Shown here: positions 15,690 through 24,948 of the stretch, piece by piece
Numbering within the stretch: position 1 is the first letter of the stretch
How the letters are laid out: every line of letters starts with the position of its first letter
Source of the DNA: Rhizobiales bacterium 62-17
GTDB taxonomy: Bacteria; Pseudomonadota; Alphaproteobacteria; Rhizobiales; Beijerinckiaceae
Assembly (NCBI GenBank): GCA_001898965.1
Contig: MKVW01000009.1
Coordinates: forward strand, 946,668 to 1,010,667
Direction: 5' to 3'
Length of the DNA stretch: 64,000 bases
Notes under the pieces: model-generated
What the model saw: the letters and a program-made list of their open reading frames with translations, nothing else
Told to the model about the DNA's origin: nothing
The model's database searches: none
Made by a program: the position numbers and the translations under genes

Positions 15690-16595
15690 TCAATAGAGTT
15701 CGGGCACGTAAAGCTCCGGCGGCACCGGCTTGCGGTGATAATCCGCATGGCGAACGCGGCCGGGCAGTTCGATATCCGCTTTCGGCACATCTTCGTAGGG
15801 AACCTGGGCCAGCAGGTGCGAGATGCAGTTGAGCCGGGCTCTTTTCTTGTCGATGGCCTGCACGACCCACCAAGGCGCATGCGGCGTATGGGTGCGTTCG
15901 AGCATGTCTTCCTTGGCGTGGGTGTAGTCTTCCCAGTGGACACGGCTTTCCAAATCCATTGGCGAAAGCTTCCACTGTTTCAGCGGATCCTCGATGCGCA
16001 TGCGGAAGCGGAATTCCTGCTCTTCGTCGGTGATCGAGAACCAGTATTTGAGCAGGATGATGCCCGAGCGCACCAGCATATGCTCGAATTCCGGCACGGA
16101 ACGGAAGAATTCTTCCAATTCTTCCGGTGTGCAGAAGCCCATGACGCGCTCGACGCCGGCGCGGTTGTACCAGCTGCGGTCGAACAGAACCATTTCGCCC
16201 GCCGTCGGCAGGTGCTGGATATAGCGCTGGAAATACCATTGATGGCGTTCACGCTCGGTCGGCGCCGGCAGCGCCACGACGCGGCAGATGCGCGGGTTGA
16301 GACGCTGCGTGACGCGCTTGATCGCGCCGCCCTTGCCGGCGGAATCGCGACCCTCGAACAGCACGACCACTTTCAGCTTCTTGTACTGAATCCAGTCCTG
16401 CAACCGCACCAGTTCGTGCTGGAGGCGGAAAAGTTCACGGAAATAGACTTTCCGGTCGAGCGTATCGGCATCGGAGCCCGACACGCCTTGCGCGACCAGT
16501 TCGTCCAGCCGGTCTTCGTCGAGCTGCATCTCCAGCTCTTCGTCGAAACTGTCGGCGATCTCGGCTTTGATACGGTCCAGGTCATCGATGCTCAT
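15690..16595 (-). CDS. ppk2: Polyphosphate kinase 2
   Basis: 301 residues. A PPK2 family P-loop kinase that transfers phosphate between polyphosphate and a nucleoside diphosphate. Walker A GRDSAGKGG lies at residues 82-90 (preceded by VVLFE) and Walker B DRSWYNR at 139-145; the lid region ERERHQWYFQRYI lies between. The acidic N-terminal helix (EELEMQLDEDRLDELV) is typical of the one-domain class I type. Ribosome-binding site AGGACG. It closes a minus-strand run of DUF3141, MaoC-Pta, AckA and PPK2, linking polyphosphate to acetyl-phosphate energy metabolism. Confidence 0.95.
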   Translation of the reverse strand: MSIDDLDRIKAEIADSFDEELEMQLDEDRLDELVAQGVSGSDADTLDRKVYFRELFRLQHELVRLQDWIQYKKLKVVVLFEGRDSAGKGGAIKRVTQRLNPRICRVVALPAPTERERHQWYFQRYIQHLPTAGEMVLFDRSWYNRAGVERVMGFCTPEELEEFFRSVPEFEHMLVRSGIILLKYWFSITDEEQEFRFRMRIEDPLKQWKLSPMDLESRVHWEDYTHAKEDMLERTHTPHAPWWVVQAIDKKRARLNCISHLLAQVPYEDVPKADIELPGRVRHADYHRKPVPPELYVPELY

Positions 16596-16629
16596 AACGT
16601 CGTCCTATGCGGTGAGTTGAAAAGGCGGA

Positions 16630-17844
16630 TCAGGCGTAAACGTCGCTGCGGCGTGTCGAGGCTTGCTGAGCCCGAAGCTGCCAGGCCGTGTGTCGCGCGA
16701 TCATCAGTTCTTCATTGGTGCGGATGATAAAGGCCCGCACGCGGGAGCGATCGGAGGAAATAACCTCAGTATTTTCACGGTTGCGATCAAGATCCAACTC
16801 GATTCCGATCCATTCCATCGCTTCGAGCGCGCATTCACGGATGAGCCGCGAATTCTCCCCGATCCCGCCACAAAAGACCACCGCATCGAGACCGCCGAGC
16901 ACGGCGGCCATCGCGCCGATTTCGCGGCGCACGCGAAAGACGAAATAATCGATCGCCTGTTTGGCATGCGGATGGTCCGAGGCCTCCAGATCGCGCATGT
17001 CGTTGGAAATGCCGGACAAGCCTTTGAGGCCGGAGGATTTATAGAGCAGATCGGAAATCGCCTGCGCGTTCATGCCCTTCTGATCCATCAGATAAAGCAG
17101 AACGCCGGGATCGATCTGTCCCGGCCGCGTTCCCATCGGTAGGCCATCGAGCGCCGAAAAGCCCATGGTCGAGGCCACCGAATAACCGTTGCGGATGGCG
17201 CACATCGAAGCGCCGGAGCCGAGATGGCAGATGATCACCCGTCCCTTGGCGTGGAACGGCGCGATCTCGGCGAGCTTGCCGGTGACATATTCGTAGGAGA
17301 GGCCGTGAAAGCCATAGCGCCGCACGCCTTCCTCATAGAAGGAGCGCGGCAGAGCGAACGTGTCGTTGACGAAGGGATGGGCGCGATGGAAGGCCGTGTC
17401 GAAACAGGCGACTTGAGGGACACCGGGAAAAGCCGTTTGCGCGGCGCGGATGCCCGACAGATTGTGCGGCTGATGCAGCGGCGCCAGTGGCACGAGTTCG
17501 CTCAATTGCGACAGGATCGGTTCGTCGACCAGCACCGGCGCTGAATGCACCATGCCGCCATGGACGATGCGATGGCCGACGGCGGCGATCTCCGCCTGCG
17601 GATAATGCATGGCAATCGTATCGAGTACGAGGCGCATGGCGCCCGCATGATCGTCGATCGCGCGTTCACCCTCCAGCGGATCGGATACGATCTTCTGACC
17701 GCTGCCGTCCTTCAGCACGAAATGTGGATTGGTGCCGAGCCCGTCGATCATGCCGACGGCGACGCAATCGAGCGCGACGTCGCTGAAAAGCGCGAATTTA
17801 AGCGACGACGAGCCGGCGTTAATGGTCAGAATATGTTCGCCCAT
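16630..17844 (-). CDS. ackA: Acetate kinase
   Basis: 404 residues. It converts acetyl-phosphate + ADP to acetate + ATP in the cytosol, or the analogous reaction with propionate or butyrate. Family signatures are intact: LTINAGSSSLKFALF at the N-terminus, VGHRIVHGG, ACFDTAFHR, HLGSGASMCAIRNG and FCGGIGENS. An upstream in-frame ATG at 17898 lies inside the end of the pta gene; ATG 17844 starts exactly at the conserved N-terminus and leaves a 7-bp gap after pta. Translational coupling with the upstream MaoC-Pta gene is likely. Confidence 0.95.
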   Translation of the reverse strand: MGEHILTINAGSSSLKFALFSDVALDCVAVGMIDGLGTNPHFVLKDGSGQKIVSDPLEGERAIDDHAGAMRLVLDTIAMHYPQAEIAAVGHRIVHGGMVHSAPVLVDEPILSQLSELVPLAPLHQPHNLSGIRAAQTAFPGVPQVACFDTAFHRAHPFVNDTFALPRSFYEEGVRRYGFHGLSYEYVTGKLAEIAPFHAKGRVIICHLGSGASMCAIRNGYSVASTMGFSALDGLPMGTRPGQIDPGVLLYLMDQKGMNAQAISDLLYKSSGLKGLSGISNDMRDLEASDHPHAKQAIDYFVFRVRREIGAMAAVLGGLDAVVFCGGIGENSRLIRECALEAMEWIGIELDLDRNRENTEVISSDRSRVRAFIIRTNEELMIARHTAWQLRAQQASTRRSDVYA

Positions 17845-17851
17845 GCGCCAC

Positions 17852-19282
17852 CTATTCCGCTGCCTGCGCCAGGGCTTCATCGCCCAGCGCTTCGCCATGC
17901 TGCCGCCAATAGTCGTAAAGCTGCGCCACCGCGCAGGAGGCGAGGCGAGCTTTGTCGTTGTCGGCGCGCGAGGTGAGAATGACGGGAGCCTTCGCGCCGA
18001 CGACGAGGCCGGCCGCCTCCGCCCGCGCGACGAAGGTCAATTGTTTGGCCAGCATATTGCCGGCTTCGAGATTGGGCACGATCAGCACATCGGCATGGCC
18101 GGCGACCGACGACACGATGCCCTTGGTGCGCGCTGCTTCCGTATCGACCGCATTGTCCATGGCGAGCGGGCCATCGACCAAGGCGCCGGTGATCTGCCCA
18201 CGGTCGGCCATTTTGGCGAGCGCCGCCGCTTCCAGCGTCGAGGGCATGTTGACATTGACGGTTTCGACGGCGGCGAGAATGCCGACCTTCGGCGTCTTCA
18301 GCCCGCAGGCCAGCGCCAGATCGATGGCGTTCTGCACGATGTCGATCTTGGTGACGAGATCCGGCGCGATATTGATGGCAGCGTCGGAGATGAAGAACAG
18401 ATTGTTTCGGGTCGGCGCATCCATCACGAAAACGTGGCTGATGCGCCGCGATCCACGCAGGCCGCCGTCCTTCTTGACCACCTGGCCGAGCAATTCATCC
18501 GAATGGACATTGCCTTTCATCACGGCGCGGGCCTCGCGCGCATTGACCATGGCGACCGCTTGTTTCGCCGCCGCCGCGTGATCCTCGATGTCGATCAGTT
18601 GCAGCGCCGAAATATCGGCTTCGAGACTGTCGGCGGCGCGCAGGATGCGCGAACGCGAACCGATCAGGATCGGCTCGATCAGGCCTTCGCGCATGGAGAG
18701 CAGGGCGCCGCCCAGCGAATTGGCATCGTCGGGAACGACGATGGCGGTCGGCATGGCCGGCAGCCGTTTGCAGCGTTCCACCAGGGCGCTGAAATGATCG
18801 TGCTGGTCGAGGAGGAGCAGCGGCAGATTGCGCTTTTCCTCGATGATCGTGACGGTCGGCGCTTCGACTTCGGCAACGCCTTCCAGAATGAGCGTGCCGT
18901 CGGTCTTCTCGACACGGGTTTCGAAGATAGCGTGCGGCTTCTCGCGCTTTTCCAGGCAGCGCACCGAGATTTTCAGTCGGTCGCCCAGATGGGCGCGTCC
19001 GGGAAAGCGAAAGGTCTGGCTGTTGTAGAGCGTGCCCGAACCCGGCAGGACCGTGCCGAGCACCGAGGACACCAGCGAGCCGACCCACAGCGACGGCGCG
19101 ACCGTGTCGCTCGTGCCGTCATGATTGATGTCGGCGCCGGGCATATGCAGCGGATTGGTATTGCCCGAGGCATGGGCGAAGACATAGAGGTCGTTGGCCG
19201 TGACGGGCCGCTCGATGCTCGCCGTCTGTCCGACGACGAGTTCATCGAAAGTGGTGTTCCGGTGCGAGAGGGCGCTCATCAT
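17852..19282 (-). CDS. Bifunctional MaoC-type enoyl-CoA hydratase / phosphate acetyl(butyryl)transferase
   Basis: 476 residues in two domains. Residues about 10-130 are a MaoC/hot-dog hydratase-like domain (TASIERPVTANDLYVFAHASGNTNPLHMP, the D/H active-site region, and TRVEKTDGTLILEGVAEVEAP). Residues about 160-470 are a phosphotransacetylase domain (MKGNVHSDELLGQVV, SDAAINIAPDLVTKIDIVQNAIDLA, VDGPLAMDNAVD, NLEAGNMLAKQL). The fusion exists in other alphaproteobacteria. It could channel crotonyl- or 3-hydroxyacyl-CoA and exchange CoA for phosphate, passing acyl-phosphate to AckA. The start at 19282 has GGAG before it. Confidence 0.92.
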   Translation of the reverse strand: MMSALSHRNTTFDELVVGQTASIERPVTANDLYVFAHASGNTNPLHMPGADINHDGTSDTVAPSLWVGSLVSSVLGTVLPGSGTLYNSQTFRFPGRAHLGDRLKISVRCLEKREKPHAIFETRVEKTDGTLILEGVAEVEAPTVTIIEEKRNLPLLLLDQHDHFSALVERCKRLPAMPTAIVVPDDANSLGGALLSMREGLIEPILIGSRSRILRAADSLEADISALQLIDIEDHAAAAKQAVAMVNAREARAVMKGNVHSDELLGQVVKKDGGLRGSRRISHVFVMDAPTRNNLFFISDAAINIAPDLVTKIDIVQNAIDLALACGLKTPKVGILAAVETVNVNMPSTLEAAALAKMADRGQITGALVDGPLAMDNAVDTEAARTKGIVSSVAGHADVLIVPNLEAGNMLAKQLTFVARAEAAGLVVGAKAPVILTSRADNDKARLASCAVAQLYDYWRQHGEALGDEALAQAAE

Positions 19283-19312
19283 CCGTGCTCCTTGACGGTT
19301 CAAAGTTGATGC

Positions 19313-21583
19313 TTACGCGGCCTGTTCGGCGTCACCGGCATTCGTCGGGCGGCGGCCGAGCATCGCTTCGAATTCGCGATAAAGCGCCAGGGCTTGCGGA
19401 TGCATGGTTTCTACCGGTCCGGCGACGCGCATCACCAGATCGAGCGCCCGGTGCCGTTCCGCTGGCGTATCGAGCAGTTTCGGCAGGCTGGCCTTGGCGC
19501 GCTCGGTCGCGAAGCGGACGATCAGGGATTGCTCATAGATGAGCTTGGCGCGCCGATCCTCGCCCATCGTGGCGAAAGGCTGTTCCGTGGCGAAGAGCTG
19601 CAATTCGCGTTCGAGCCGCGAGCGGCGGACATAGCCGCGCGCTTCCGACAGCAGTTCGAGCATGCGCACCGTGCCTTCGGCCTCGCCGCCGGTTTCGATA
19701 TTGGCGAGCGCGTTGCGCACATCCGGCAGCATCAGCAGGTTTTCATCGCTCGTCTGTTCGCGACCGGCCATTTCCTGTCGGCCGACCCATTGCATCGGCG
19801 CCGAACCGTAAAGCGCATGGAATGACAGTTCATGGAAAGCGTCGCGGATGTCGCGATAGAGATCCAGGTTCTGCTCGATCAGGTCCGACATCAGATGTTC
19901 AGCCGCCAGGAACGGATTGTTGGCCTCGACAGGCTGGCGATGAGCGCGCACTTGTTCGGCCAGTGCGCCGACCGGCGCCAGCAACGCGTTGCGATCGGAG
20001 AGAAGCGAACGCTCAAGCCGCAGCGGGCGCGTGCGGAAGAACTGCTTCGCCGTGTCTTCATTGACCATGGCGCGCACGAACGGACGCACGAGGTTTTCGT
20101 AAACGGTGGCGCCGGTTTCGGAGACGCGGGCCACGGCGGCGAACATTTCTTCGTCCTTGCGGCCGTCGTCGAGTTTCAAAATGTCGTCGACGGAACGTGG
20201 CGCGAATTTGATGTGCAGTCTGTCTTTGCCCTGTTCCAGTTCCATTTCATAGAGACCGGGCGGCAGGGCCTCGATCGCCCGCATCGTATCGGTGATCGCT
20301 TCATGTTCGCGCCCAGCCACTTTCGCCGAGACGAAAATGCCGAGATGGCCGATCGAATCGTGCAGCAGATAGACGATGCGCTGGCCGCGCGCCTTGATCT
20401 CATTGACGTTGTGGAACGTATCAGCGATCCAGTTCAGCGCCTGTTGCGGCGGCGTTATGTTGTCGCCATGCGAGGCGAAGACGATGATCGGCGAGCGGAT
20501 GCTTTTCAGATCGATCCGTTCGTCGCCAAAATAGGCTTGGCCGAAGGCCAACCGATTGCCGACGAAGAGGTTTTCGACGATCCAGCGGATTTCTTCCTCA
20601 TTCATCATGAAGAAGCCGCCCCACCAACGTTCGAACTCCAGGAAACGTTCGGCCTCGGTGTCGACCTTGGCGTAGAGATTATAGAGCTTCTTCCAATAGC
20701 TGTTGGCCGGGTTGAGCTCTTCGAAATTCTGCACCAGCAGCGAACCGTCGAACACGCCATTGCCGAGATCGGCCATCAGCATCGCCGGCCAGACGCCGCC
20801 GACACGGCCGCCCGTGTAGCGCATCGGATTCTTGCCGGCCGTGCCGCCCCAATAGGCCATCGGCGCGCCGTTGATGGCGATCGGGCCGACTTTATCGGGA
20901 TGCGCGGCGGCCAATAGCATGCAGCCCCAGCCGCCCTGGCAATTGCCGATGACCACCGGCTTTTCGACATCGGGATGGCGGCGATGGATTTCGTCGAGGA
21001 AGGCGGCTTCCGCTTCGCGCACGTCAGCCAGGGTCTGGCCGGGTTCCGGCCATTGCCGGAAGATGACGAAATAGACCGCATGGCCGTCGGCGAAGGCGTC
21101 GCCCACCTGGCTTTCCGGCTTGAAGCCACCGATGCCGGCGCCATGGCCGGCACGCGGATCGACGATCATGAAGGGCCGGCGCTTCGGATCGATGGTGACG
21201 CCGGCCGGTGGCGTGATCACCACCAGCGAATAATTGACCGGGCGCGGCAGCGAGCGCCCGTCGATCACCAGTTCGTAGTCGAAATCGAGGACCGGCGGAA
21301 TATTGCCGTCGCTGTGCGCGTTGAAGGCATTGCCACGCTGGCGCAAGGTGTCGAGCACCAGGATGGAGCGCTGCATCGCGTCGGTCGCATAGCTGCTCCA
21401 GGCCGTCCAGGGATTGAGGTTCTGAGCCGGCTTGAACAGTTCGGCGGCTTTGTCGGCGCGCGCTTGAAACAGTTTGATCTGTTCCTGGGCGATCCGCTGT
21501 CCGTGGCCGAGCCACAGGCGCGAGAGAATATTGGCGTTTTCGAGATTGATGGCGATGGCGTCGTTCACGACTTTGAAGTTCAT
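19313..21583 (-). CDS. DUF3141 protein, PhaC-like alpha/beta hydrolase fold
   Basis: 756 residues from ATG 21583, which has GGAAAG before it (an alternative ATG at 21598 lacks one). The central domain resembles polyhydroxyalkanoate synthases: nucleophile box GNCQGGWG with Cys215, then the Asp region FASHGDNITPP (Asp374) and the His region SIGHLGIF (His413). The C-terminal part (about 480-756) is helical and polar. A PHA-synthase or thioesterase-like activity on acyl-CoA is possible but unproven. It heads the minus-strand run with MaoC-Pta, AckA and PPK2 (30-bp gap to the next gene). A 3-hydroxyacyl-CoA dehydrogenase gene lies divergent 256 bp away. Confidence 0.85.
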   Translation of the reverse strand: MNFKVVNDAIAINLENANILSRLWLGHGQRIAQEQIKLFQARADKAAELFKPAQNLNPWTAWSSYATDAMQRSILVLDTLRQRGNAFNAHSDGNIPPVLDFDYELVIDGRSLPRPVNYSLVVITPPAGVTIDPKRRPFMIVDPRAGHGAGIGGFKPESQVGDAFADGHAVYFVIFRQWPEPGQTLADVREAEAAFLDEIHRRHPDVEKPVVIGNCQGGWGCMLLAAAHPDKVGPIAINGAPMAYWGGTAGKNPMRYTGGRVGGVWPAMLMADLGNGVFDGSLLVQNFEELNPANSYWKKLYNLYAKVDTEAERFLEFERWWGGFFMMNEEEIRWIVENLFVGNRLAFGQAYFGDERIDLKSIRSPIIVFASHGDNITPPQQALNWIADTFHNVNEIKARGQRIVYLLHDSIGHLGIFVSAKVAGREHEAITDTMRAIEALPPGLYEMELEQGKDRLHIKFAPRSVDDILKLDDGRKDEEMFAAVARVSETGATVYENLVRPFVRAMVNEDTAKQFFRTRPLRLERSLLSDRNALLAPVGALAEQVRAHRQPVEANNPFLAAEHLMSDLIEQNLDLYRDIRDAFHELSFHALYGSAPMQWVGRQEMAGREQTSDENLLMLPDVRNALANIETGGEAEGTVRMLELLSEARGYVRRSRLERELQLFATEQPFATMGEDRRAKLIYEQSLIVRFATERAKASLPKLLDTPAERHRALDLVMRVAGPVETMHPQALALYREFEAMLGRRPTNAGDAEQAA

Positions 21584-21838
21584 CGGCTTTCCAATCATGG
21601 TTCAGCCCAGGCGTTGTCGCGGCTGGTCGGCCACCGGCTTGGGAGGGGTGATGCCTGGGTGGCCCTGCACTGCGGCGCAATATCGAAGGGCCAAATGACA
21701 GGGCGATGAAGGCGGTTGTCCGCAGGGTGAGCTGTGGGCGGTTGTCGCGACCGCCTGTCATCGGCATGAAAAATGGATCATTGAGATAGGCATCGCGCCG
21801 CGTGCAGGGCGTTGAGCCGCTTTTCAAAGAGGATTTTC

Positions 21839-22699
21839 ATGTCGACAGGCAAATCTCGCATCGGCGTCGTCGGCGCCGGCACCATGGGCAATGGCATTGC
21901 GCAACTTTTCGCCGCCGCGGGCCATCCGGTCACCTTGCGGGACCTGAAGCCGGAATTCCTCGATCGCGGCCTGGCCGCTGTCGGCGATAGCCTCGGCCGC
22001 CTGGTGGCGAAAGAGAAGATGAGCGCTGCGGATCGTGACGCCGTTTTGGCCCGGATCAAACCGACCACCGACGCGGCTGAGCTCGCCGGCTGCGCCGTCG
22101 TGGTCGAAGCCGTCGTCGAAAACTATGACATCAAGGCCGGCCTGATCCGCGAACTCGACGCGATCTGCAGCGAGGAGACGATTTTCGCCACCAATACCTC
22201 CTCCATCTCGGTAACGCGGCTGGCTGCGGCCTCGAAAAATCCGGGCCGCGTCATCGGCATGCATTTCTTCAATCCGGTGCCGCTGATGCAACTGGTCGAG
22301 ATCATCCGCGCCTTGCAGACCAGCGATGAAACCAGCCAGGCCATTGTCAGCCTCACCGAGTCGCTCGGCAAAACCGCCCGTGTCTCCAAGGACAGCTATG
22401 GTTTCGTGGTCAATCGTGTGCTCGTGCCGATGATCAACGAAGCCATCAATTGCGTGCATGAAGGTGTGGCCTCGCCCGAGGACGTGGACGTGATGATGAA
22501 ACTTGGCACCAACCAGCCGATGGGGCCGCTGGCGCTTGCCGATCTCATCGGGCTCGATGTTGTGCGCAACATCATGGACACATTGTACAACGGCTTCGAC
22601 GATCCGAAATTCCGCGCGAGCCCGTTGTTGAAGCAGATGTGCGATGCCGGCTATCTCGGCCGCAAGACCGGCCGCGGCTTCTTCACCTACGCCAAATAG
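21839..22699 (+). CDS. 3-hydroxybutyryl-CoA dehydrogenase (3-hydroxyacyl-CoA dehydrogenase family)
   Basis: 286 residues. NAD-binding Rossmann motif VGAGTMGNGIAQLFAAAGH at the N-terminus. The catalytic region MHFFNPVPLMQLVEIIRALQT holds the His-Glu pair. The C-terminal dimer domain contains GFVVNRVLVPMINEAINCVHEGVASPEDVDVMMKLGTNQPMGPLALADLIGLD. It interconverts 3-hydroxyacyl-CoA and 3-oxoacyl-CoA in the cytosol. The start at 21839 has AGAGGA before it; an upstream ATG at 21812 is not needed. It stands alone, divergent from the DUF3141 gene, which suggests involvement in butyryl/crotonyl-CoA or PHB metabolism (inference). Confidence 0.93.
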   Translation: MSTGKSRIGVVGAGTMGNGIAQLFAAAGHPVTLRDLKPEFLDRGLAAVGDSLGRLVAKEKMSAADRDAVLARIKPTTDAAELAGCAVVVEAVVENYDIKAGLIRELDAICSEETIFATNTSSISVTRLAAASKNPGRVIGMHFFNPVPLMQLVEIIRALQTSDETSQAIVSLTESLGKTARVSKDSYGFVVNRVLVPMINEAINCVHEGVASPEDVDVMMKLGTNQPMGPLALADLIGLDVVRNIMDTLYNGFDDPKFRASPLLKQMCDAGYLGRKTGRGFFTYAK

Positions 22700-22706
22700 C
22701 CTGAGG

Positions 22707-22740
22707 GCCTGCGGCGGGGATCAGAAAGCCCGCTGCAGGC
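22707..22740 (+). terminator. Stem-loop after the 3-hydroxyacyl-CoA dehydrogenase gene
   Basis: A 12-bp stem (GCCTGCGGCGGG at 22707-22718 against CCCGCTGCAGGC at 22729-22740, one G-U pair) with a 10-base loop, starting 8 bp after the stop codon. There is no downstream T-run, so intrinsic termination would be weak. Confidence 0.5.
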
Positions 22741-22888
22741 CTATTGCTCAAGAAAAACAATAAGCTGGAAAGGATGCCGGCCTGACCAGGCGCAAAAATT
22801 TCGTACCGCGAAATCTCTGAAACCGGCTGTCCGGGTTTGCCGGTCGCAATTGTAGTGTGCTGCCACATGACGGTGGGCAGACGCGGCA

Positions 22889-23329
22889 ATGACGGCGGAC
22901 GAACAACAATTCATCATCCAGGACATCACCCAGATGTTGGCGCGTCATTGGCATGACGTCGACCGCAACTGGGGCCGCAACGCGCATCTGGATTATACCC
23001 CGGACGGTTCTTATGCGACGAGCCTGCGCAAGCGCACCGGCATCGAGGCGATCAAAGCGTTTTACGCCGATCGGCAGGATCGCGGTGAGCGCGTGGCGCG
23101 GCATCTCGTCAACAATCTCCATGTCACCGTGCACGACGCCAACACCGCAACCGCGATCTGGATCTTGAGCCTGTTCGCGGCCGATGGTGTGCCGGTGTTG
23201 CCCTCTAAGCCCGCCATCATGATCGCCGATGTCGTCGACGAACTCGTGCGCGAAAGCGACGGCGCCTGGAAATATCGCTCCCGCACGATCACGCCGCTCT
23301 TCCGCGACGATACGCCGACAACCGGCTGA
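22889..23329 (+). CDS. SnoaL-like / NTF2-fold protein
   Basis: 146 residues. The pattern QFIIQDITQMLARHWHDVDRNWG..HLDYTPDGSYATSLRKRTGIEAIKAFYADRQDRGERVARHLVNNLHVTV and the closing WKYRSRTITPLFRDD match small NTF2-fold proteins of the SnoaL_4 group. Members act as cyclases, isomerases or dehydratases or have no known activity. It is followed after 30 bp by a flavin-reductase-like gene and a two-cupin gene, so the three probably form one transcription unit. Start: ATG 22889. Specific function not assignable. Confidence 0.75.
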   Translation: MTADEQQFIIQDITQMLARHWHDVDRNWGRNAHLDYTPDGSYATSLRKRTGIEAIKAFYADRQDRGERVARHLVNNLHVTVHDANTATAIWILSLFAADGVPVLPSKPAIMIADVVDELVRESDGAWKYRSRTITPLFRDDTPTTG

Positions 23330-23359
23330 TCCTTCGACCCTCGTTCTTGAAAGCCTTTC

Positions 23360-24007
23360 ATGTTCATAGATCCAGAAACATCCGTCGATCTCAAGCGCTC
23401 GATCTTCAATGCGATCGTCGCGCCGCGGCCGATCGGGTGGATCAGCACGATGAGTGCCGCCGGCCAGGTGAACCTGGCGCCGTTCTCGCATTTCAACATC
23501 GTCTCGACGTCGCCGCCGGTGCTCATCTTCTCCTGCAATTCACCTGAGGATCGGCCCGAGAAAGATACGCTGGTCAATGTCAAAGCCACTGGTGAATTCG
23601 TCTTCAATCTCGTCAGCTACGATCTGCGCGAAGCGATGAACGTGACCTCGACGGCGGCGCCTCATGGCGTCGATGAGTTCGAATTGGCGAAACTCGAGAA
23701 AGCCGCTTGCGTCAAGGTGTGTCCGCCCCGCGTCGCCGCCTCGCCCGCCAATCTCGAATGCCGTCTGTTGCAGATCGTCGAGATCGCTCCGGTGGCGAAA
23801 GGTGATACGCCGAGCAATGTCGTGTTTGGTCGGGTCGTTGGCCTGCACATTCAAGATCAGTTCTTCGATGGCGCCGGTCGCTTCGATACGGTGAAGGCGC
23901 AGCCGCTTACCCGCCTGGGCGGCATCCAATATGCGCCGCCGGGCCCGATTGTGGAAATGCCGCAGCCGTTCAAGCGCGCTGCCGAAACGAAACGGGAGGC
24001 TTCATGA
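23360..24007 (+). CDS. Flavin-reductase-like FMN-binding split-barrel protein
   Basis: 215 residues. DIM6/NTAB-type flavin reductase domain: FNAIVAPRPIGWISTMSAAGQVNLAPFSHFNIVSTSPPVLIFS (FMN phosphate-binding loop), then KDTLVNVKATGEFVFNLVS and VFGRVVGLHIQDQFFDGAGRFD. These proteins reduce FMN with NAD(P)H or carry FMN for a partner oxygenase. It overlaps the cupin gene by 4 bp (ATGA), indicating coupled expression. It could serve the SsuD-like enzyme or another monooxygenase, but no partner is adjacent. Confidence 0.85.
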   Translation: MFIDPETSVDLKRSIFNAIVAPRPIGWISTMSAAGQVNLAPFSHFNIVSTSPPVLIFSCNSPEDRPEKDTLVNVKATGEFVFNLVSYDLREAMNVTSTAAPHGVDEFELAKLEKAACVKVCPPRVAASPANLECRLLQIVEIAPVAKGDTPSNVVFGRVVGLHIQDQFFDGAGRFDTVKAQPLTRLGGIQYAPPGPIVEMPQPFKRAAETKREAS

Positions 24008-24837
24008 TCCGCAACGGCGAATTGATCGATTTTCGAACCGTCGAGACGGTGGCCAAGGACGGACCGCACCGCAGCCAGGCACGTGGCCAGAACTTCATCG
24101 TCGAGTTCATCAAAGCGGATGCCGCTTCCGCCGCGTTTACGATTGAAAGCGCCTACGAGGCCATGGTGCTGTTGCCGGATGTCGCCGCGCAGATCGTCGG
24201 TGCGAACGAAACGGTCGCCGTCAAAGCCCGCTCACTCGTCATTCTGCCGGCGGGGAAAGCATCCGTTCAATTGGCCGGTGCTGGAACCTGCTGCATATTG
24301 ACGTCCAATGCGGGCGAGCCGGTGAGCGGCACCGTCGAGAACGCCGCGACCTATGCCACCCGTGACGAGCGCGTCGTCGCTTTCGGCACCTATCAACGGC
24401 GATCCGCGCCTGATGCGATCCGTGTTCTCGAGATCGACGCGATCGATGCGCCGCAGGACAATCCGCGCCTGAAAATGTTCCAGAGCGCGACGCTGAGCAT
24501 CAATTGGGTCGAATATGCCGGCCCGCGCGATCGCACGGCGCTGAGCCCGCATGCGCACAAGAGCTTCGAACAGGGATCGTTGGCGCTGGCCGGAGAATTT
24601 AGGCATCACCTGCGCGTCGAATGGGGCAAGAACGCCGAGCTGTGGCAGGAGGATCGGCATGTGGTGGCACCATCGCCGTCCTTGCTTGTCATTCCGCCGC
24701 AGATCATCCACACGACCGAAGGCGTCAACGACGAGCGCCATCTTCTCATCGACATTTTCTCGCCGCCTCGGGCTGATTTCATCGCCAAGAACTGGGTCGC
24801 GAATTCGGCTGAATACGAGGCACCTCCAGCCCCCTGA
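24004..24837 (+). CDS. Two-cupin-like protein of unknown function
   Basis: 277 residues. Two cupin-like halves: about 40-105 (MVLLPDVAAQIVGANETVAVKARSLVILPAGKASVQL) without metal ligands, and about 185-250 with SPHAHKSFEQGSLALAGEFRHHLRVEWG..APSPSLLVIPPQIIHTTEG. The second half holds His, Glu and His residues that could bind a metal. Translationally coupled to the flavin-reductase-like gene. Possible roles are a dioxygenase, an isomerase or a sensor of a small acid; none can be assigned from sequence. Confidence 0.65.
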   Translation: MIRNGELIDFRTVETVAKDGPHRSQARGQNFIVEFIKADAASAAFTIESAYEAMVLLPDVAAQIVGANETVAVKARSLVILPAGKASVQLAGAGTCCILTSNAGEPVSGTVENAATYATRDERVVAFGTYQRRSAPDAIRVLEIDAIDAPQDNPRLKMFQSATLSINWVEYAGPRDRTALSPHAHKSFEQGSLALAGEFRHHLRVEWGKNAELWQEDRHVVAPSPSLLVIPPQIIHTTEGVNDERHLLIDIFSPPRADFIAKNWVANSAEYEAPPAP

Positions 24838-24948
24838 AGATCGCCGAATGCTAGCGTAATGGCCGAGCTGCTGGCCTTGGCGGCTATTCCAGGCTAATTT
24901 GCGGACGAGGAGCGCGGGACGGTAAGCAGGGCGCTCCTGCGAGGGGCC

